DNA from: CABMKH01 sp040797625
Lineage (GTDB): Bacteria; Bacillota; Clostridia; Tissierellales; Tissierellaceae
Assembly (NCBI GenBank): GCA_052067355.1
Contig: JBQHQH010000011.1
Span: forward strand, 1 to 64,000
DNA: 64,000 nucleotides
Direction: 5' to 3'
In this document: piece after piece, positions 34,913 to 44,202 of the stretch
Layout: every line of letters starts with the position of its first letter
Position numbering within the stretch: the stretch's first letter is position 1
Notes under the pieces: model-generated
Seen by the model: only the letters and a program-made list of their open reading frames with translations
What the model was told of the DNA's origin: nothing
Database searches by the model: none
Position numbers and translations under genes: made by a program

Positions 34913-36088
34913 TTAAATTGTATCTTGAATCTCTAGTACAAATCTTACAAAATACTCTACTCCTAATGGCAATGCCTTTTCATCAATATCAAATTTACTA
35001 TTATGATGAGGATATTTTTTGCCTTCCTTGACATTTCCCCCACCTAAAAACATCAAGCTTCCAGGTGTCTGTACCAGATATTTCGCAAAATCTTCTCCAC
35101 CCATTTGTGGAGAATAGTCTACTAATCCAGCTTCTCCAAAGACTTCTTTTGCTACTTTTCTTCCAATTTCGGCGCTAAAAGAGTTATTAATAGTTGCTGG
35201 AGTACCCATATGATAATCAAGTCTATAATCTGCACGCATAGCTTCACATGTTCCTTTTAACACACGTTCAATGCGTTCTGGAAATTCCTCTCTTAATTTG
35301 TTATTAAATGTACGTGCAGTTCCTTGAAGGTGAGCAGTATCTGGTATAATATTTGCACTACTACCTGATTGAAAAGAACAAATACTAATTACTGCTGTAT
35401 CAATAGGATTTACCTCTCTACTTACTATTGTCTGTAGCTTACTTACAAATTCTGAGGCAATTATAATAGGATCAACAGTTGAGCTTGGCATAGCACCATG
35501 TCCACCTTTACCATTGATATATATGTCAAATGTATCTGCTGATGCCATTCTCGGTCCCTCAACTATAGATGCTGTTCCAGCTTCTAAATCACTCCATATA
35601 TGAATAGTGATGATATGATCTAATTCCTTAACCTCATCTACATCCTTCATATATTTAGCCCCTGAATCTTTGATATACTCTTCTGCTGGTTGAAATATCA
35701 ACTTCACAGTACATCTTAGATCATCTTCCATAGACTTTAAAATCTTGGCAGTTCCAAGAAGCATAGCTGTATGAGCATCATGGCCACATGCATGCATTAT
35801 ACCTGAATTCTGTGATTGAAAGCATAATCCCGTCTCTTCTTCAACCTCCAATGCATCAATATCTGCTCTAATACCCAAAGATTTTCCATTGCTATTTTTA
35901 CCTTCTATAGTGCCTATAACACCTGTTTTACAAACTCTTTTAAATGGAATACCCATTTCTTCTAACTCTTTTTCTATACGTTCTGCTGTATTATACTCAT
36001 CCCAACTCTTTTCAGGATGTGCATGAAAATGGCGTCTCATTTCTACAACATATGGTCGCACTTCTTCTATAACCTTATCTAATTCCAT
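34913..36088 (-). CDS. M20 family metallo-amidohydrolase (second paralogue)
   Basis: The 391-residue protein has the M20D site HACGHDAHTAM, the Glu pair in FQPAEEYIKDSG, His in ITIHIW, and a C-terminal YPHHNSKFDIDE. It probably removes an acyl group from an N-acyl amino acid in the cytosol. It is the last gene of an operon with a YfcC transporter and a CdsB-type desulfidase, 21 bp after the transporter. That context points to imported N-acyl or conjugated amino acids as substrates (inference). Confidence 0.88.
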   Translation of the reverse strand: MELDKVIEEVRPYVVEMRRHFHAHPEKSWDEYNTAERIEKELEEMGIPFKRVCKTGVIGTIEGKNSNGKSLGIRADIDALEVEEETGLCFQSQNSGIMHACGHDAHTAMLLGTAKILKSMEDDLRCTVKLIFQPAEEYIKDSGAKYMKDVDEVKELDHIITIHIWSDLEAGTASIVEGPRMASADTFDIYINGKGGHGAMPSSTVDPIIIASEFVSKLQTIVSREVNPIDTAVISICSFQSGSSANIIPDTAHLQGTARTFNNKLREEFPERIERVLKGTCEAMRADYRLDYHMGTPATINNSFSAEIGRKVAKEVFGEAGLVDYSPQMGGEDFAKYLVQTPGSLMFLGGGNVKEGKKYPHHNSKFDIDEKALPLGVEYFVRFVLEIQDTI

Positions 36089-36108
36089 AATATATCTCCT
36101 CCTTTTTC

Positions 36109-37521
36109 TTAAAATGGTCCATATCCAATACTTGTAGCTATTATTAAACTAATTATAGATACTATAAATAACATGATTATTAAAGGCCATATAAATTTAT
36201 ACCAACGTTTTAATGGAACTTTACCTATTGTAAGAAAAATAAGTAGTGTTCCACTAGTAAACCAAATTGAATTAGTAATTCCATCTCCAAATTGGAATGC
36301 AAGGATCATAGTCTGTCTTGTCATACCAATTATATCTGCTAATGGAATCAATATTGGCATTAAAGCCATAGCTTTTGCTGAACCTGATGTTATTAAACCA
36401 TTAAATAATGCAATTATAAATAATACTCCTATAGCAGTTGCCCATCCTGGTAATTGCATTAAAGGCTGAGAAATCGTATTGATTATAGGATCAATTATTC
36501 CACCTTTTTGAAGTATCCATTGTATTCCTCTAGCAAGTCCAATTACCATCGCAGGACCAAATCCACCTTTAGCTCCTTCAATAAACCCATTTATAATATC
36601 ATCTGGTTCTAATCTACAAATAACTCCTGCCATAACTCCAGCAAATACAAATGTAGCAGATAAATCATTCATACTCCACTTAAGTTTCGCCACTCCATAG
36701 ATTGCAGTAATAAATGTAACTACAAATAATAAAAGTGAGATTGATTGATTTACAGTCATCTTTTCTTTTATAGCATCTGTATAATCTATTCTAAAGCTAG
36801 AATCATCCATATCTGCAACTAAACTCTTTGAAGGATCTTTCTTAACCATTCTTGCATAACGCAATACATATGTAAATATGATGATTTCAAATATTAACAA
36901 TACTACTAAACGAAATCCCATACCAGAGAACATAGGCAATTCTGCAATTTCATGTGATATACCTACAGTGTATACACTGGTAGGAGATATGGAAAAACTA
37001 AGCATATCTACCATAGCGGAACATGCCAAACCAGTCAATACATCATACCCAAGCGCAAGACACATGGATATAACTATAGGTATAAATGGCACAATCTGCT
37101 CATTCCAGCCTAAAAATCCACCCATTAAAGCAAATATAACCATGATTCCAACTAAGATAGCTTCGCTTCCAACCTTATCTGACTTAGCTAAAATCCTTGC
37201 TACTCCTTTATCCAAAGCTCCTGTACGTTTATATACTTCTATACATCCAGCCACGATTACAACTAAAAATACCATCCCTGCTGAGCTTTCTAGACCATAT
37301 GGAAAAGCCTGAAATATAGATTGAGGTCCTAAAAATTCCTTTTCTACAGAATGATAACTATTTGGTACAACTACAGTTCTTCCATTTATAACTTCCCTTT
37401 CAAACTCACCTGGCGATATAAATAGAGATGCCCCATAACAAACAACAATTACTAAAAATACAATAAAAAAAGCATTCATATTCTTAAAACTAGATTTTTT
37501 ACCCTTTTGTTTTGTATCCAC
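36109..37521 (-). CDS. YfcC family transporter (DcuC/ArcD-like)
   Basis: The 470-residue protein has about 11-12 membrane helices and the YfcC pattern: N-terminal FFIVFLVIVVCYGASLFISPGEF, GGFLGWNEQIVPFIPIVISM near 150, and the gating loop LITSGSAKAMALMPILIPLADIIGMTRQ near 375. Members move arginine/ornithine, dicarboxylates or peptides; the substrate here is not known. It lies between the desulfidase and hydrolase genes, so it should carry their substrate. Confidence 0.85.
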   Translation of the reverse strand: MDTKQKGKKSSFKNMNAFFIVFLVIVVCYGASLFISPGEFEREVINGRTVVVPNSYHSVEKEFLGPQSIFQAFPYGLESSAGMVFLVVIVAGCIEVYKRTGALDKGVARILAKSDKVGSEAILVGIMVIFALMGGFLGWNEQIVPFIPIVISMCLALGYDVLTGLACSAMVDMLSFSISPTSVYTVGISHEIAELPMFSGMGFRLVVLLIFEIIIFTYVLRYARMVKKDPSKSLVADMDDSSFRIDYTDAIKEKMTVNQSISLLLFVVTFITAIYGVAKLKWSMNDLSATFVFAGVMAGVICRLEPDDIINGFIEGAKGGFGPAMVIGLARGIQWILQKGGIIDPIINTISQPLMQLPGWATAIGVLFIIALFNGLITSGSAKAMALMPILIPLADIIGMTRQTMILAFQFGDGITNSIWFTSGTLLIFLTIGKVPLKRWYKFIWPLIIMLFIVSIISLIIATSIGYGPF

Positions 37522-37548
37522 TTTTTACCCTCCTATATAATAAATAAA

Positions 37549-38829
37549 TTACTTCAATATATCTATCATCACATCATCTACAGTTGTGAAAGCTTTCCTA
37601 CTAAGATATCCAATATTTTTAATAGTCTCCTCCACATCTTTGCCAACTATCCCTATCTTAGGATTTACAATAGTTCCATTTAAGGCAAGAAATGCGCTTA
37701 AGATAGCTTCTTCAGCAGATGTACATAGTTTTAATGAACAGGTATCCTTTGCACCATCACATATCATACCAGATATATTAGCAAACATATTATTACATGC
37801 TCCTTCAATCTGCTCATCATCTCCACCTAACATCCATGTAACTCCTACAGTGGCTCCTATTCCAGCGCCTATGGCACAGCCACACATTCCTGATAGCTTT
37901 CCAGCAAATGCCTTTACATAACAATTTACAAGATTTCCAAAGAAAGCTGCACGGATCATCTTTTCCTCATCTATATCCAGCTCTTCTGATACAATCATAA
38001 TAGGTAAAATAACACCAATACCTTGATTTCCACTTCCACCGCTGGTTATAATCTCACAATTTCCACCTCCCATACGCATATCTGCTGCTGCTGCTGTTAG
38101 AATCCTTGCCTTTCTAGGTATATCAATCTTTACTAAGCCATTTTTCTCTAACTTTTCTAAAGAACTTCCTACTCCTAATCCATAATGGTTAGTCAATCCT
38201 TCTTTTGCAGCTTTATAGTTTTGTATAATACCGTGCTTAATAAAATCTAAATCCTCTAAATCGACTTCTTCTGCAACTTGCCTCATTATCTTAAAGTCTA
38301 ATTCTTTTAAGATATCATTTTTAGGTATTTCTTCATTAGATGTATTTTTATTGTACACCTCTTTGTCATCAACTACCACCTTTACCAGATTTATATGCCC
38401 ATCTTGAACTATAGTTTCCACAGCGCTTTCTTTTCCTCTTGCAATAAAATCTATGTAGATATCTGGTGTTCCCTCTTTTATCCCTAACTTAATTATATTA
38501 TCCTTAATGAGAGCTTTTGCAGAGTCTACATACTTCTTCTCTACATTTTCTAATACCATAAATCCCTTATCTGAATTTCCTCCTAGAAATCCTAGACTTC
38601 CTGCTAATGCTAATCCTGATTCTCCAGTGCCTGGAACAATAACAGATTTTCCATTTTTATAAATATTTTTACTTACTAATATTTCAATGGTGGAAACATC
38701 CCCTTTGAAATATTTCTTAGCAACTGCACCTGCATATGCTACTGCTACTGGTTCTGTACATCCTAGTGCAGGTGTAGAGTTTTCTTTAACAATTTCCAAT
38801 AATTCATTCATAACTTCTCTTATGTCCAT
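37549..38829 (-). CDS. CdsB/UPF0597-type L-cysteine desulfidase-like protein
   Basis: The 426-residue protein shows the UPF0597 pattern: PALGCTEPVAVAYAGAVA near residue 25, a Gly-rich centre (GGGNCEIITSGGSGNQG), CGCAIGAGIGA, and ICDGAKDTCSLKL near 350. The cysteines fit an oxygen-sensitive Fe-S cluster, as in L-cysteine desulfidase and serine dehydratase alpha chains. These enzymes split cysteine to sulfide, ammonia and pyruvate. The start is ATG 38829 after GAGGTGATTTT; the longer frame to 38904 lacks a ribosome site. It is the first gene of the operon with the sigma-54 promoter at 38924. Confidence 0.85.
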   Translation of the reverse strand: MDIREVMNELLEIVKENSTPALGCTEPVAVAYAGAVAKKYFKGDVSTIEILVSKNIYKNGKSVIVPGTGESGLALAGSLGFLGGNSDKGFMVLENVEKKYVDSAKALIKDNIIKLGIKEGTPDIYIDFIARGKESAVETIVQDGHINLVKVVVDDKEVYNKNTSNEEIPKNDILKELDFKIMRQVAEEVDLEDLDFIKHGIIQNYKAAKEGLTNHYGLGVGSSLEKLEKNGLVKIDIPRKARILTAAAADMRMGGGNCEIITSGGSGNQGIGVILPIMIVSEELDIDEEKMIRAAFFGNLVNCYVKAFAGKLSGMCGCAIGAGIGATVGVTWMLGGDDEQIEGACNNMFANISGMICDGAKDTCSLKLCTSAEEAILSAFLALNGTIVNPKIGIVGKDVEETIKNIGYLSRKAFTTVDDVMIDILK

Positions 38830-38923
38830 AAAATCACCTCGATAAATATAATTTGCCGAAAGAACTGTCAATCTACCACATGATATATTCTTAAAATGTT
38901 CCATCTAGCAATTATATATAGTA

Positions 38924-38938
38924 GCAATTTGTATGCCA
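38924..38938 (-). promoter_or_regulatory. Sigma-54 (-24/-12) promoter of the desulfidase operon
   Basis: On the minus strand TGGCAT, five bases, TTGC matches the consensus TGGCAC-N5-TTGC with exact spacing. It lies about 95 bp upstream of the desulfidase ATG and close to the PrpR-type activator gene. The activator's matching second promoter is at 41707. Confidence 0.8.
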
Positions 38939-38948
38939 ACACAAAAAC

Positions 38949-38989
38949 AAGTGCCTCTACCCATGATTTATACCATGTTAGAAGCACTT
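38949..38989 (-). terminator. Terminator of the PatB-like gene
   Basis: AAGTGCCTCTA pairs with TAGAAGCACTT around an inner CATG/CATG stem, followed by TTGTTTTTGTG on the minus strand. It ends the symporter-PatB transcript just before the sigma-54 promoter of the next operon. Confidence 0.8.
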
Positions 38990-39026
38990 ATTTATCAATT
39001 GATATATCTTTTTTTCTTTACCATTA

Positions 39027-39103
39027 TTGAAAAATAAACCTTTTTGAATAGCATTTTTCAATATTTGAACTCTTAATTCCCATATTTTAAGCTAATTTTT
39101 CAA
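39027..39103. promoter_or_regulatory. Cluster of TTGAAAAAT half-sites, candidate activator binding site
   Basis: TTGAAAAAT (39027), its inverted copies ATTTTTCAA (39053 and 39095) and a TTTTTGAAT (39041) occur 90-165 bp upstream of the sigma-54 promoter at 38924, where an enhancer-binding protein normally docks. No convincing equivalent was seen before the second promoter, so this is tentative. Confidence 0.4.
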
Positions 39104-39155
39104 CATTTGATAATCTTTTTCATATATGAATATCTTCAAAAATATTTAAAGATAT

Positions 39156-40334
39156 CTATTTATTCCTTTTAGCAACTGCCTCTGATAGTTTCTCTAAAGC
39201 TTCCTTTAACATCGTCCTTGAACAAGCCAAGTTTATTCTCATAAATCCTCTTCCACTTTCTCCAAACCAATATCCACTATCTAAGGCAATCCCTGCTCCA
39301 TTTACAAATAAATCGTCAATTCCCTTTTCGTCTAATCCAAGTCCTCTACAATCTAGCCACATCAAATAAGTACCTTCCATCTTTAATGGCTTGATCCCTT
39401 GAATATTTTTACTGATATAGTCATATACAAACTCCATATTGCCTTTAATATATTCTACTAGCTCGTCCACCCATTGATGACCTTTTTCATAAGCTACTTG
39501 TGTAGCCTCTCTACTAAAAGAATTAGATCTATTTAAGTCCAACAATCCCAATTCTTTCCTATATCTTTCCATCTTTTCCTCATCATATATAATGCAATAT
39601 GCACTATGCAAACCTGCTATATTAAAGGTCTTGCTAGGTGCAGTACATGTTATAGAATTCATTCTAAATTCTTCTGATATACTTGCAAAAGGAATATGTT
39701 TATTTGGTTTAAATACCAAGTCAAAGTGTATCTCGTCTGAAACAATCAATACATCATTATCTATACATATCCTTCCTAGTTCTTCTAACTCTTCTCTACT
39801 CCATACTCTTCCAACAGGGTTGTGAGGACTACATAAAATAAGCATCTTACAATCTGGATCGCTGGCTTTTACTTTTAAATCTTCAAAATCCATAGTATAT
39901 CTTCCATCTTTTACAATTAGAGGATTTTCAACTAAAGTCCTATTGTTTCCCTTAACTACGTTAAAGAATGGATAATATACTGGAGATTGAATTATTATCT
40001 TGTCCTTTTCTTCTGTGAATAGTCTTATCATCATATTCAATGCAAATACTACTCCTGGTGCGTACTCTATATTTTCCCTCTTTGCTTCTAAATCATGTCT
40101 AACTTTCAACCAGTTAATAACTGCATTGTAGTACTCTGGCATCCTCTTTGTATATCCAAATACTCCATGCTCTGCCCTTTTTATTAATGTAGATATGATA
40201 AAATCTGGTGATCTGAAATCCATATCAGCTACCCAAAAAGGCATTAAATCCTTTTTCCCAAAGTTTAAATCCATCTCTTCATATTTTACTGAACTTGTAT
40301 TTTTTCTGTCAATAATCTCATCAAAATTATACAT
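39156..40334 (-). CDS. PatB/MalY-type PLP-dependent C-S lyase
   Basis: The 392-residue fold-type-I PLP enzyme shows the MalY/PatB pattern: RKNTSSVKYEEM at the N-terminus, PFWVADMDFRSPDF, LCSPHNPVGRVW near 175, and the PLP lysine in TAPSKTFNIAGL. The group cleaves cystathionine, cysteine S-conjugates or similar thioethers to thiol, pyruvate and ammonia. It lies 33 bp after the symporter gene, in one operon. A plain aminotransferase activity cannot be excluded. Confidence 0.82.
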   Translation of the reverse strand: MYNFDEIIDRKNTSSVKYEEMDLNFGKKDLMPFWVADMDFRSPDFIISTLIKRAEHGVFGYTKRMPEYYNAVINWLKVRHDLEAKRENIEYAPGVVFALNMMIRLFTEEKDKIIIQSPVYYPFFNVVKGNNRTLVENPLIVKDGRYTMDFEDLKVKASDPDCKMLILCSPHNPVGRVWSREELEELGRICIDNDVLIVSDEIHFDLVFKPNKHIPFASISEEFRMNSITCTAPSKTFNIAGLHSAYCIIYDEEKMERYRKELGLLDLNRSNSFSREATQVAYEKGHQWVDELVEYIKGNMEFVYDYISKNIQGIKPLKMEGTYLMWLDCRGLGLDEKGIDDLFVNGAGIALDSGYWFGESGRGFMRINLACSRTMLKEALEKLSEAVAKRNK

Positions 40335-40367
40335 ATTATGCTCCTTTATAATTTAATATTAATTTCA

Positions 40368-41627
40368 TTACTTTCCTACATGTGCTTTCTTTAGCCAATC
40401 CTTACCATCAACAGTCCTACTTACCATCATACATACTACAGCATCTCCAGTTGAATTGATCATAGTAGCTATTGCATCTGTAAGAAGTCCGATTGTTACA
40501 ACAATTGGCAAAACTTCTTGATTGAATCCATAAAAACTTACTATCATAATACATCCCATCATTCCACCACTAGGTATACCACTTAGTATGACTCCAGACA
40601 TTACAGATATAAGAATTGCTGTAGCCCAAACTCCAATACCTTTGAACTCTAATCCAAATAAACCGAATAAAAATGAAATCTTCATCAAACTAGTAAGTAC
40701 TGTACCATCCATATGAATAGTTGCTCCTAATGGCAATATAATACTACTTACATCTTCTTTTACTCCCATCCTATTTGTTGCAGCTAAATTAGTTGGCAAA
40801 GTGGCTATAGAACTTTGAGTTGCCAAAGATGTAACTACTGATGGGAATATGTTTTTATAGAATATCTTTACTCCCTCTAATCCACCTGAAAAATAAGAAT
40901 ATGCAGTAAATCCAACTAAAAAGTAAGCTATACATATTGGATAGAACATTATAATAGCTCTACTATAAGCTCCTAGAAGTTGAGAACCATAATCCCCTAT
41001 TAAGGCTGCAAAATAGGCCCCAAGTCCTATAGGTGCATATAACATAATTAGATTTACCATCTTCATAAATGCTTCTGCCATTACATCTAAAAAATTTACT
41101 ACTGGGCTGTTTTCATCATCTTTTATAACAAATCTTATACAATATCCAAGAGTTATAGAAAAGATTATAAGTGGTAACATAGCACTTTTAGATAAAATCA
41201 GATTGAAATCGGTTACTGATACCGCTTCCACTATTTGATTTAGAAAATTATAATTCTCTGGTTGTTCATATCCTCCAAAAGATATATCTACTCCTTGTGC
41301 AGGTGGGAAAATAGTTACAATAGCAATGATAAATATTGATGCAAAGATTCCAGTTACTACAAATATAATAATTGTGTGTTTTAAAATTTTTCCCAACCTG
41401 TTCATATTAGTCATCTTTGCTATAGAGCTAGATAGACTAAAAAACACCAATGGTACTACTGCTGTAAACATCATATTTAAAAATAATTCCCCAAAAGGTT
41501 TAAGTACCATTGCTTTTTCCTTAAATACCAAACCAACAATACATCCTGTGGCAATACCTAAAATTAAAAAGATAAGAGACCTATAATTTTTAAGGGTACT
41601 GCTTTTTTTAACTTCTTTTCCTGACAT
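40368..41627 (-). CDS. Dicarboxylate/amino acid:cation symporter (DAACS family)
   Basis: The 419-residue transporter has the family's re-entrant loop motif SSIATLPTNL and the C-terminal SGVILSGIPSGGMMGCIM and NSTGDAVVCMMVSR, the last carrying substrate- and cation-binding residues. It couples glutamate, aspartate, serine or cystine-like substrates to sodium or proton entry. It is followed by the C-S lyase, which suggests a sulfur amino acid as cargo (inference). AGGAGG precedes the ATG. Confidence 0.9.
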   Translation of the reverse strand: MSGKEVKKSSTLKNYRSLIFLILGIATGCIVGLVFKEKAMVLKPFGELFLNMMFTAVVPLVFFSLSSSIAKMTNMNRLGKILKHTIIIFVVTGIFASIFIIAIVTIFPPAQGVDISFGGYEQPENYNFLNQIVEAVSVTDFNLILSKSAMLPLIIFSITLGYCIRFVIKDDENSPVVNFLDVMAEAFMKMVNLIMLYAPIGLGAYFAALIGDYGSQLLGAYSRAIIMFYPICIAYFLVGFTAYSYFSGGLEGVKIFYKNIFPSVVTSLATQSSIATLPTNLAATNRMGVKEDVSSIILPLGATIHMDGTVLTSLMKISFLFGLFGLEFKGIGVWATAILISVMSGVILSGIPSGGMMGCIMIVSFYGFNQEVLPIVVTIGLLTDAIATMINSTGDAVVCMMVSRTVDGKDWLKKAHVGK

Positions 41628-41706
41628 AAATCTTCCTCCTATTTTAGATTTTTATCTCTCGTATCATTTAAGAGATATAATAGTTTAATTCCATATTATA
41701 TACAAA

Positions 41707-41721
41707 GCAATTATCATGCCA
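41707..41721 (-). promoter_or_regulatory. Sigma-54 (-24/-12) promoter of the symporter-PatB operon
   Basis: On the minus strand TGGCAT, five bases, TTGC again matches the sigma-54 consensus with exact spacing, about 80 bp before the symporter ATG. It is the same sequence type as the promoter at 38924. Confidence 0.82.
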
Positions 41722-41879
41722 TTAATCTGAAGAACGAATTTTTTTCTTATACTACTTATCGAAAACTATTTCCCTTCCGTAAAACACACATATGAGAGTT
41801 TATATATTTAATTCTATTTTCACCTAATTTTCTACAAAATATTTCCTGGGTAATAAAAATTTCTTTAAAAGATAAAATA

Positions 41880-41920
41880 AATAGGGTTTATGGTATCCCA
41901 ATAAGACCATAAACCCTATT
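41880..41920 (-). terminator. Terminator of the sigma-54 activator gene
   Basis: AATAGGGTTTATGGT pairs perfectly with ACCATAAACCCTATT across an 11-base loop, followed by TTATTTTAT on the minus strand. The activator's stop codon touches the stem. Confidence 0.88.
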
Positions 41921-43968
41921 TAATCTCTACATCCTTGTATAAAATCTATTCCTCTATTGCTGATCACAGTGCCGCCTCTTCCCAAAGATACAACTACTAA
42001 TCCTTGATCTGAAAGCTCTTTTAATATTCCCTTTACATCATATTCTGATAGATGATATTGTCTTTCAAAAGCTCTCTCACTAATACTCCTTCTACCTAAT
42101 TTCTCTTTATTTAAAAAAGCTTCATATAAAATTTCCAACACAATAATACTTCTTCTGTCATGAACTTCAATATGAGATTCTGGACTTTCAATAGCCCCAT
42201 CATCTCTATGAATAATCTTATTCTTTATATGATGGGGAAGATCTTCTAACATCACTAAATCATTACCTAGATTGTCTAGATACTCTACACAGTTAATCAA
42301 TTCCCTAATATTGCCATCCCATCTATATTCCTTAAGATATCTCATGGTATCACTAGTTATGGTAAATTTTGACTTATTATTTTTCATAAAATATTTTATT
42401 AAAATTTCAATATCCTCTTTCCTCTCTCTTAGAGGTGGTACATTTATAGGTAGTACATTTAATCTATAGTAGAGATCTTTTCTAAACAGTCCTTTCTTCA
42501 CTTGAGTTTCCAAATCTAAATTGGTGGCAGCTATGATCCTTAAATTTACCTTTATTACTTCATTGCCCCCTACTCTCATTATCTCCCTTTCCTGAATAGC
42601 CCTTAAAAGCTTTACTTGAAGTTCAATGGGAATTTCTCCAATCTCATCTAAAAATAGAGTACCATTGTTAGCCATCTCAAAGATTCCCTTTTTTCCAGCT
42701 TTAAATGCACCAGTAAAGGCTCCTCCCTCATATCCAAATAACTCACTTTCAAGAAGAGATGGATTAAAGGCTGCACAGTTTATAGCTACAAAATGCTTGT
42801 CCTTATTATGGGATAGATTGTGCAGTGCTTGAGCTACTAATTCTTTTCCAGTTCCACTTTCACCTGTAATGAGTACAGATGACTTTGACTTAGCCATACG
42901 TCTTATTAATCCCTTTACCTCTCGTATTTCTTTACTTTCTCCTATTATGTGATCTATGGTATATTTAGCTATATGTCCTTTATTCATGAGCTGTAGTCTC
43001 AGTTTATTCTGAGAATCCTCTTTAGATTGAAAGTCCTCTATAATAGCATAAGCTCCATTATATTCTTTATCTTTATCATATATGGTAAAGATACATAGAT
43101 TTACATATTGCCCATTTATCTCTATTAGTTTATCTACTATATTTCCATTAAAAAAATCAATCTCTGGCAATACTTCCTTAGCTTTTTTCCCTATTAGATT
43201 TCCCTTGCCCATATTTACAATCTTCTCAGCACTTCCGTTACAGGAGATAATAGTATTATTCTTGTCTACATAGATAACCCCTTTATCCATTAAACTAAGG
43301 AGAGTATCTAATTGCCCTTTCAATATATTGGACTTGCCCAATAGATACTCTACTCCTATATTATGAGAGACCAGTGTGGAAAAATAATCTGTTACACTTT
43401 TATCCGTCAAACATTCTTCTAATCCCAAATTTATAAATAACTCTACAATAGTACTCTCATCTATAAGCCTATGGCCTAGATCATATACATCTGTTATATG
43501 TTCTGGAACAAAACGCATTTCTCCTGTAGTAATAGCTATATCTCCATCTGGTATCTTTTCCATATTAGGATATACAGATATAAATTTCATATTGTCAAAT
43601 CCCAATTGATATAATAATCCCATAGTTTCTAAACACATCTCAAGGCTCAAATTGACTAACATAGCTGAAGATATTCCCTTCAAAGATTTAAGTATATTGA
43701 ACCCTTTCTTAGATAGAGTAAGTTTAGCTATGACAATATTAAAGTCCTTATTTAAGTGTTTTTTTAGTACTTCATATTGGGAATATGTGCTGATTAATAT
43801 GGTATCTAATTTTTTAATTACATTTATATTATTCTCATCATCAAAACTATTATTGTCAAAGGAGAAATTAAGTATCTCTACTCTCCCTCTGAAGATCTTT
43901 TCCAAGATCCTCTTATAAGTCTGTCCTACTTCTGAACTCAATGTGACTATACCTAATCTCTTCTTCAT
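41920..43968 (-). CDS. Sigma-54-dependent activator with PrpR-type sensor domain
   Basis: The 682-residue protein has an N-terminal PrpR-like sensor domain (about 1-175), a PAS domain (about 215-320, GVIYVDKNNTIISCNGSAEKI), then an AAA+ domain (about 345-575). The AAA+ domain has Walker A GESGTGKE, the sigma-54 contact motif GAFTGA and DEIGEIPIELQ. The C-terminus is a winged-helix-like segment (LSEYDVKGILKELSDQGLV) rather than the usual Fis-type helix-turn-helix. It would bind a small-molecule effector and drive the two sigma-54 promoters at 38924 and 41707. Its gene lies directly upstream of the symporter operon. Confidence 0.9.
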   Translation of the reverse strand: MKKRLGIVTLSSEVGQTYKRILEKIFRGRVEILNFSFDNNSFDDENNINVIKKLDTILISTYSQYEVLKKHLNKDFNIVIAKLTLSKKGFNILKSLKGISSAMLVNLSLEMCLETMGLLYQLGFDNMKFISVYPNMEKIPDGDIAITTGEMRFVPEHITDVYDLGHRLIDESTIVELFINLGLEECLTDKSVTDYFSTLVSHNIGVEYLLGKSNILKGQLDTLLSLMDKGVIYVDKNNTIISCNGSAEKIVNMGKGNLIGKKAKEVLPEIDFFNGNIVDKLIEINGQYVNLCIFTIYDKDKEYNGAYAIIEDFQSKEDSQNKLRLQLMNKGHIAKYTIDHIIGESKEIREVKGLIRRMAKSKSSVLITGESGTGKELVAQALHNLSHNKDKHFVAINCAAFNPSLLESELFGYEGGAFTGAFKAGKKGIFEMANNGTLFLDEIGEIPIELQVKLLRAIQEREIMRVGGNEVIKVNLRIIAATNLDLETQVKKGLFRKDLYYRLNVLPINVPPLRERKEDIEILIKYFMKNNKSKFTITSDTMRYLKEYRWDGNIRELINCVEYLDNLGNDLVMLEDLPHHIKNKIIHRDDGAIESPESHIEVHDRRSIIVLEILYEAFLNKEKLGRRSISERAFERQYHLSEYDVKGILKELSDQGLVVVSLGRGGTVISNRGIDFIQGCRD

Positions 43969-44092
43969 GTCTTCCCTCCCTGATCCTTTAGTGTAAAAAT
44001 TTTAAACTTCTAAATTGGATATCTATATACTAAAATTATACACTATTTTCTACAGTGAACATACCCGTATATATTTCCATTATTATAAAAAC

Positions 44093-44130
44093 TTATATCA
44101 GATGAAATCTTCATCCTAACTAATATTTCA
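44093..44130. repeat. Degenerate family A palindrome (copy A4)
   Basis: TTATATCAGATGAA...TTCATCCTAACTAATA retains the TATCAG and CTAATATT ends of family A with a changed core. It is probably an old copy, and I rate it lower than the others. Confidence 0.35.
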
Positions 44131-44155
44131 TTGTATATCCAAGACCAACACAAAA

Positions 44156-44188
44156 TCCCCTGTAATGAAATACTTTCATCACAGGGGA
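44156..44188 (-). terminator. Terminator of the YjiH/YjiG operon
   Basis: TCCCCTGT..TGAAA pairs with TTTCA..ACAGGGGA, followed by ATTTTGTG on the minus strand. It lies 15 bp after the stop of the last gene. Confidence 0.82.
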
Positions 44189-44202
44189 ACAACTGATTAT
44201 TA

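Noticed and set aside
43969..44092. Possible CRISPR leader or repeat in AT-rich gap
   Set aside because: No regularly spaced repeats; no CRISPR array was found anywhere in the window.
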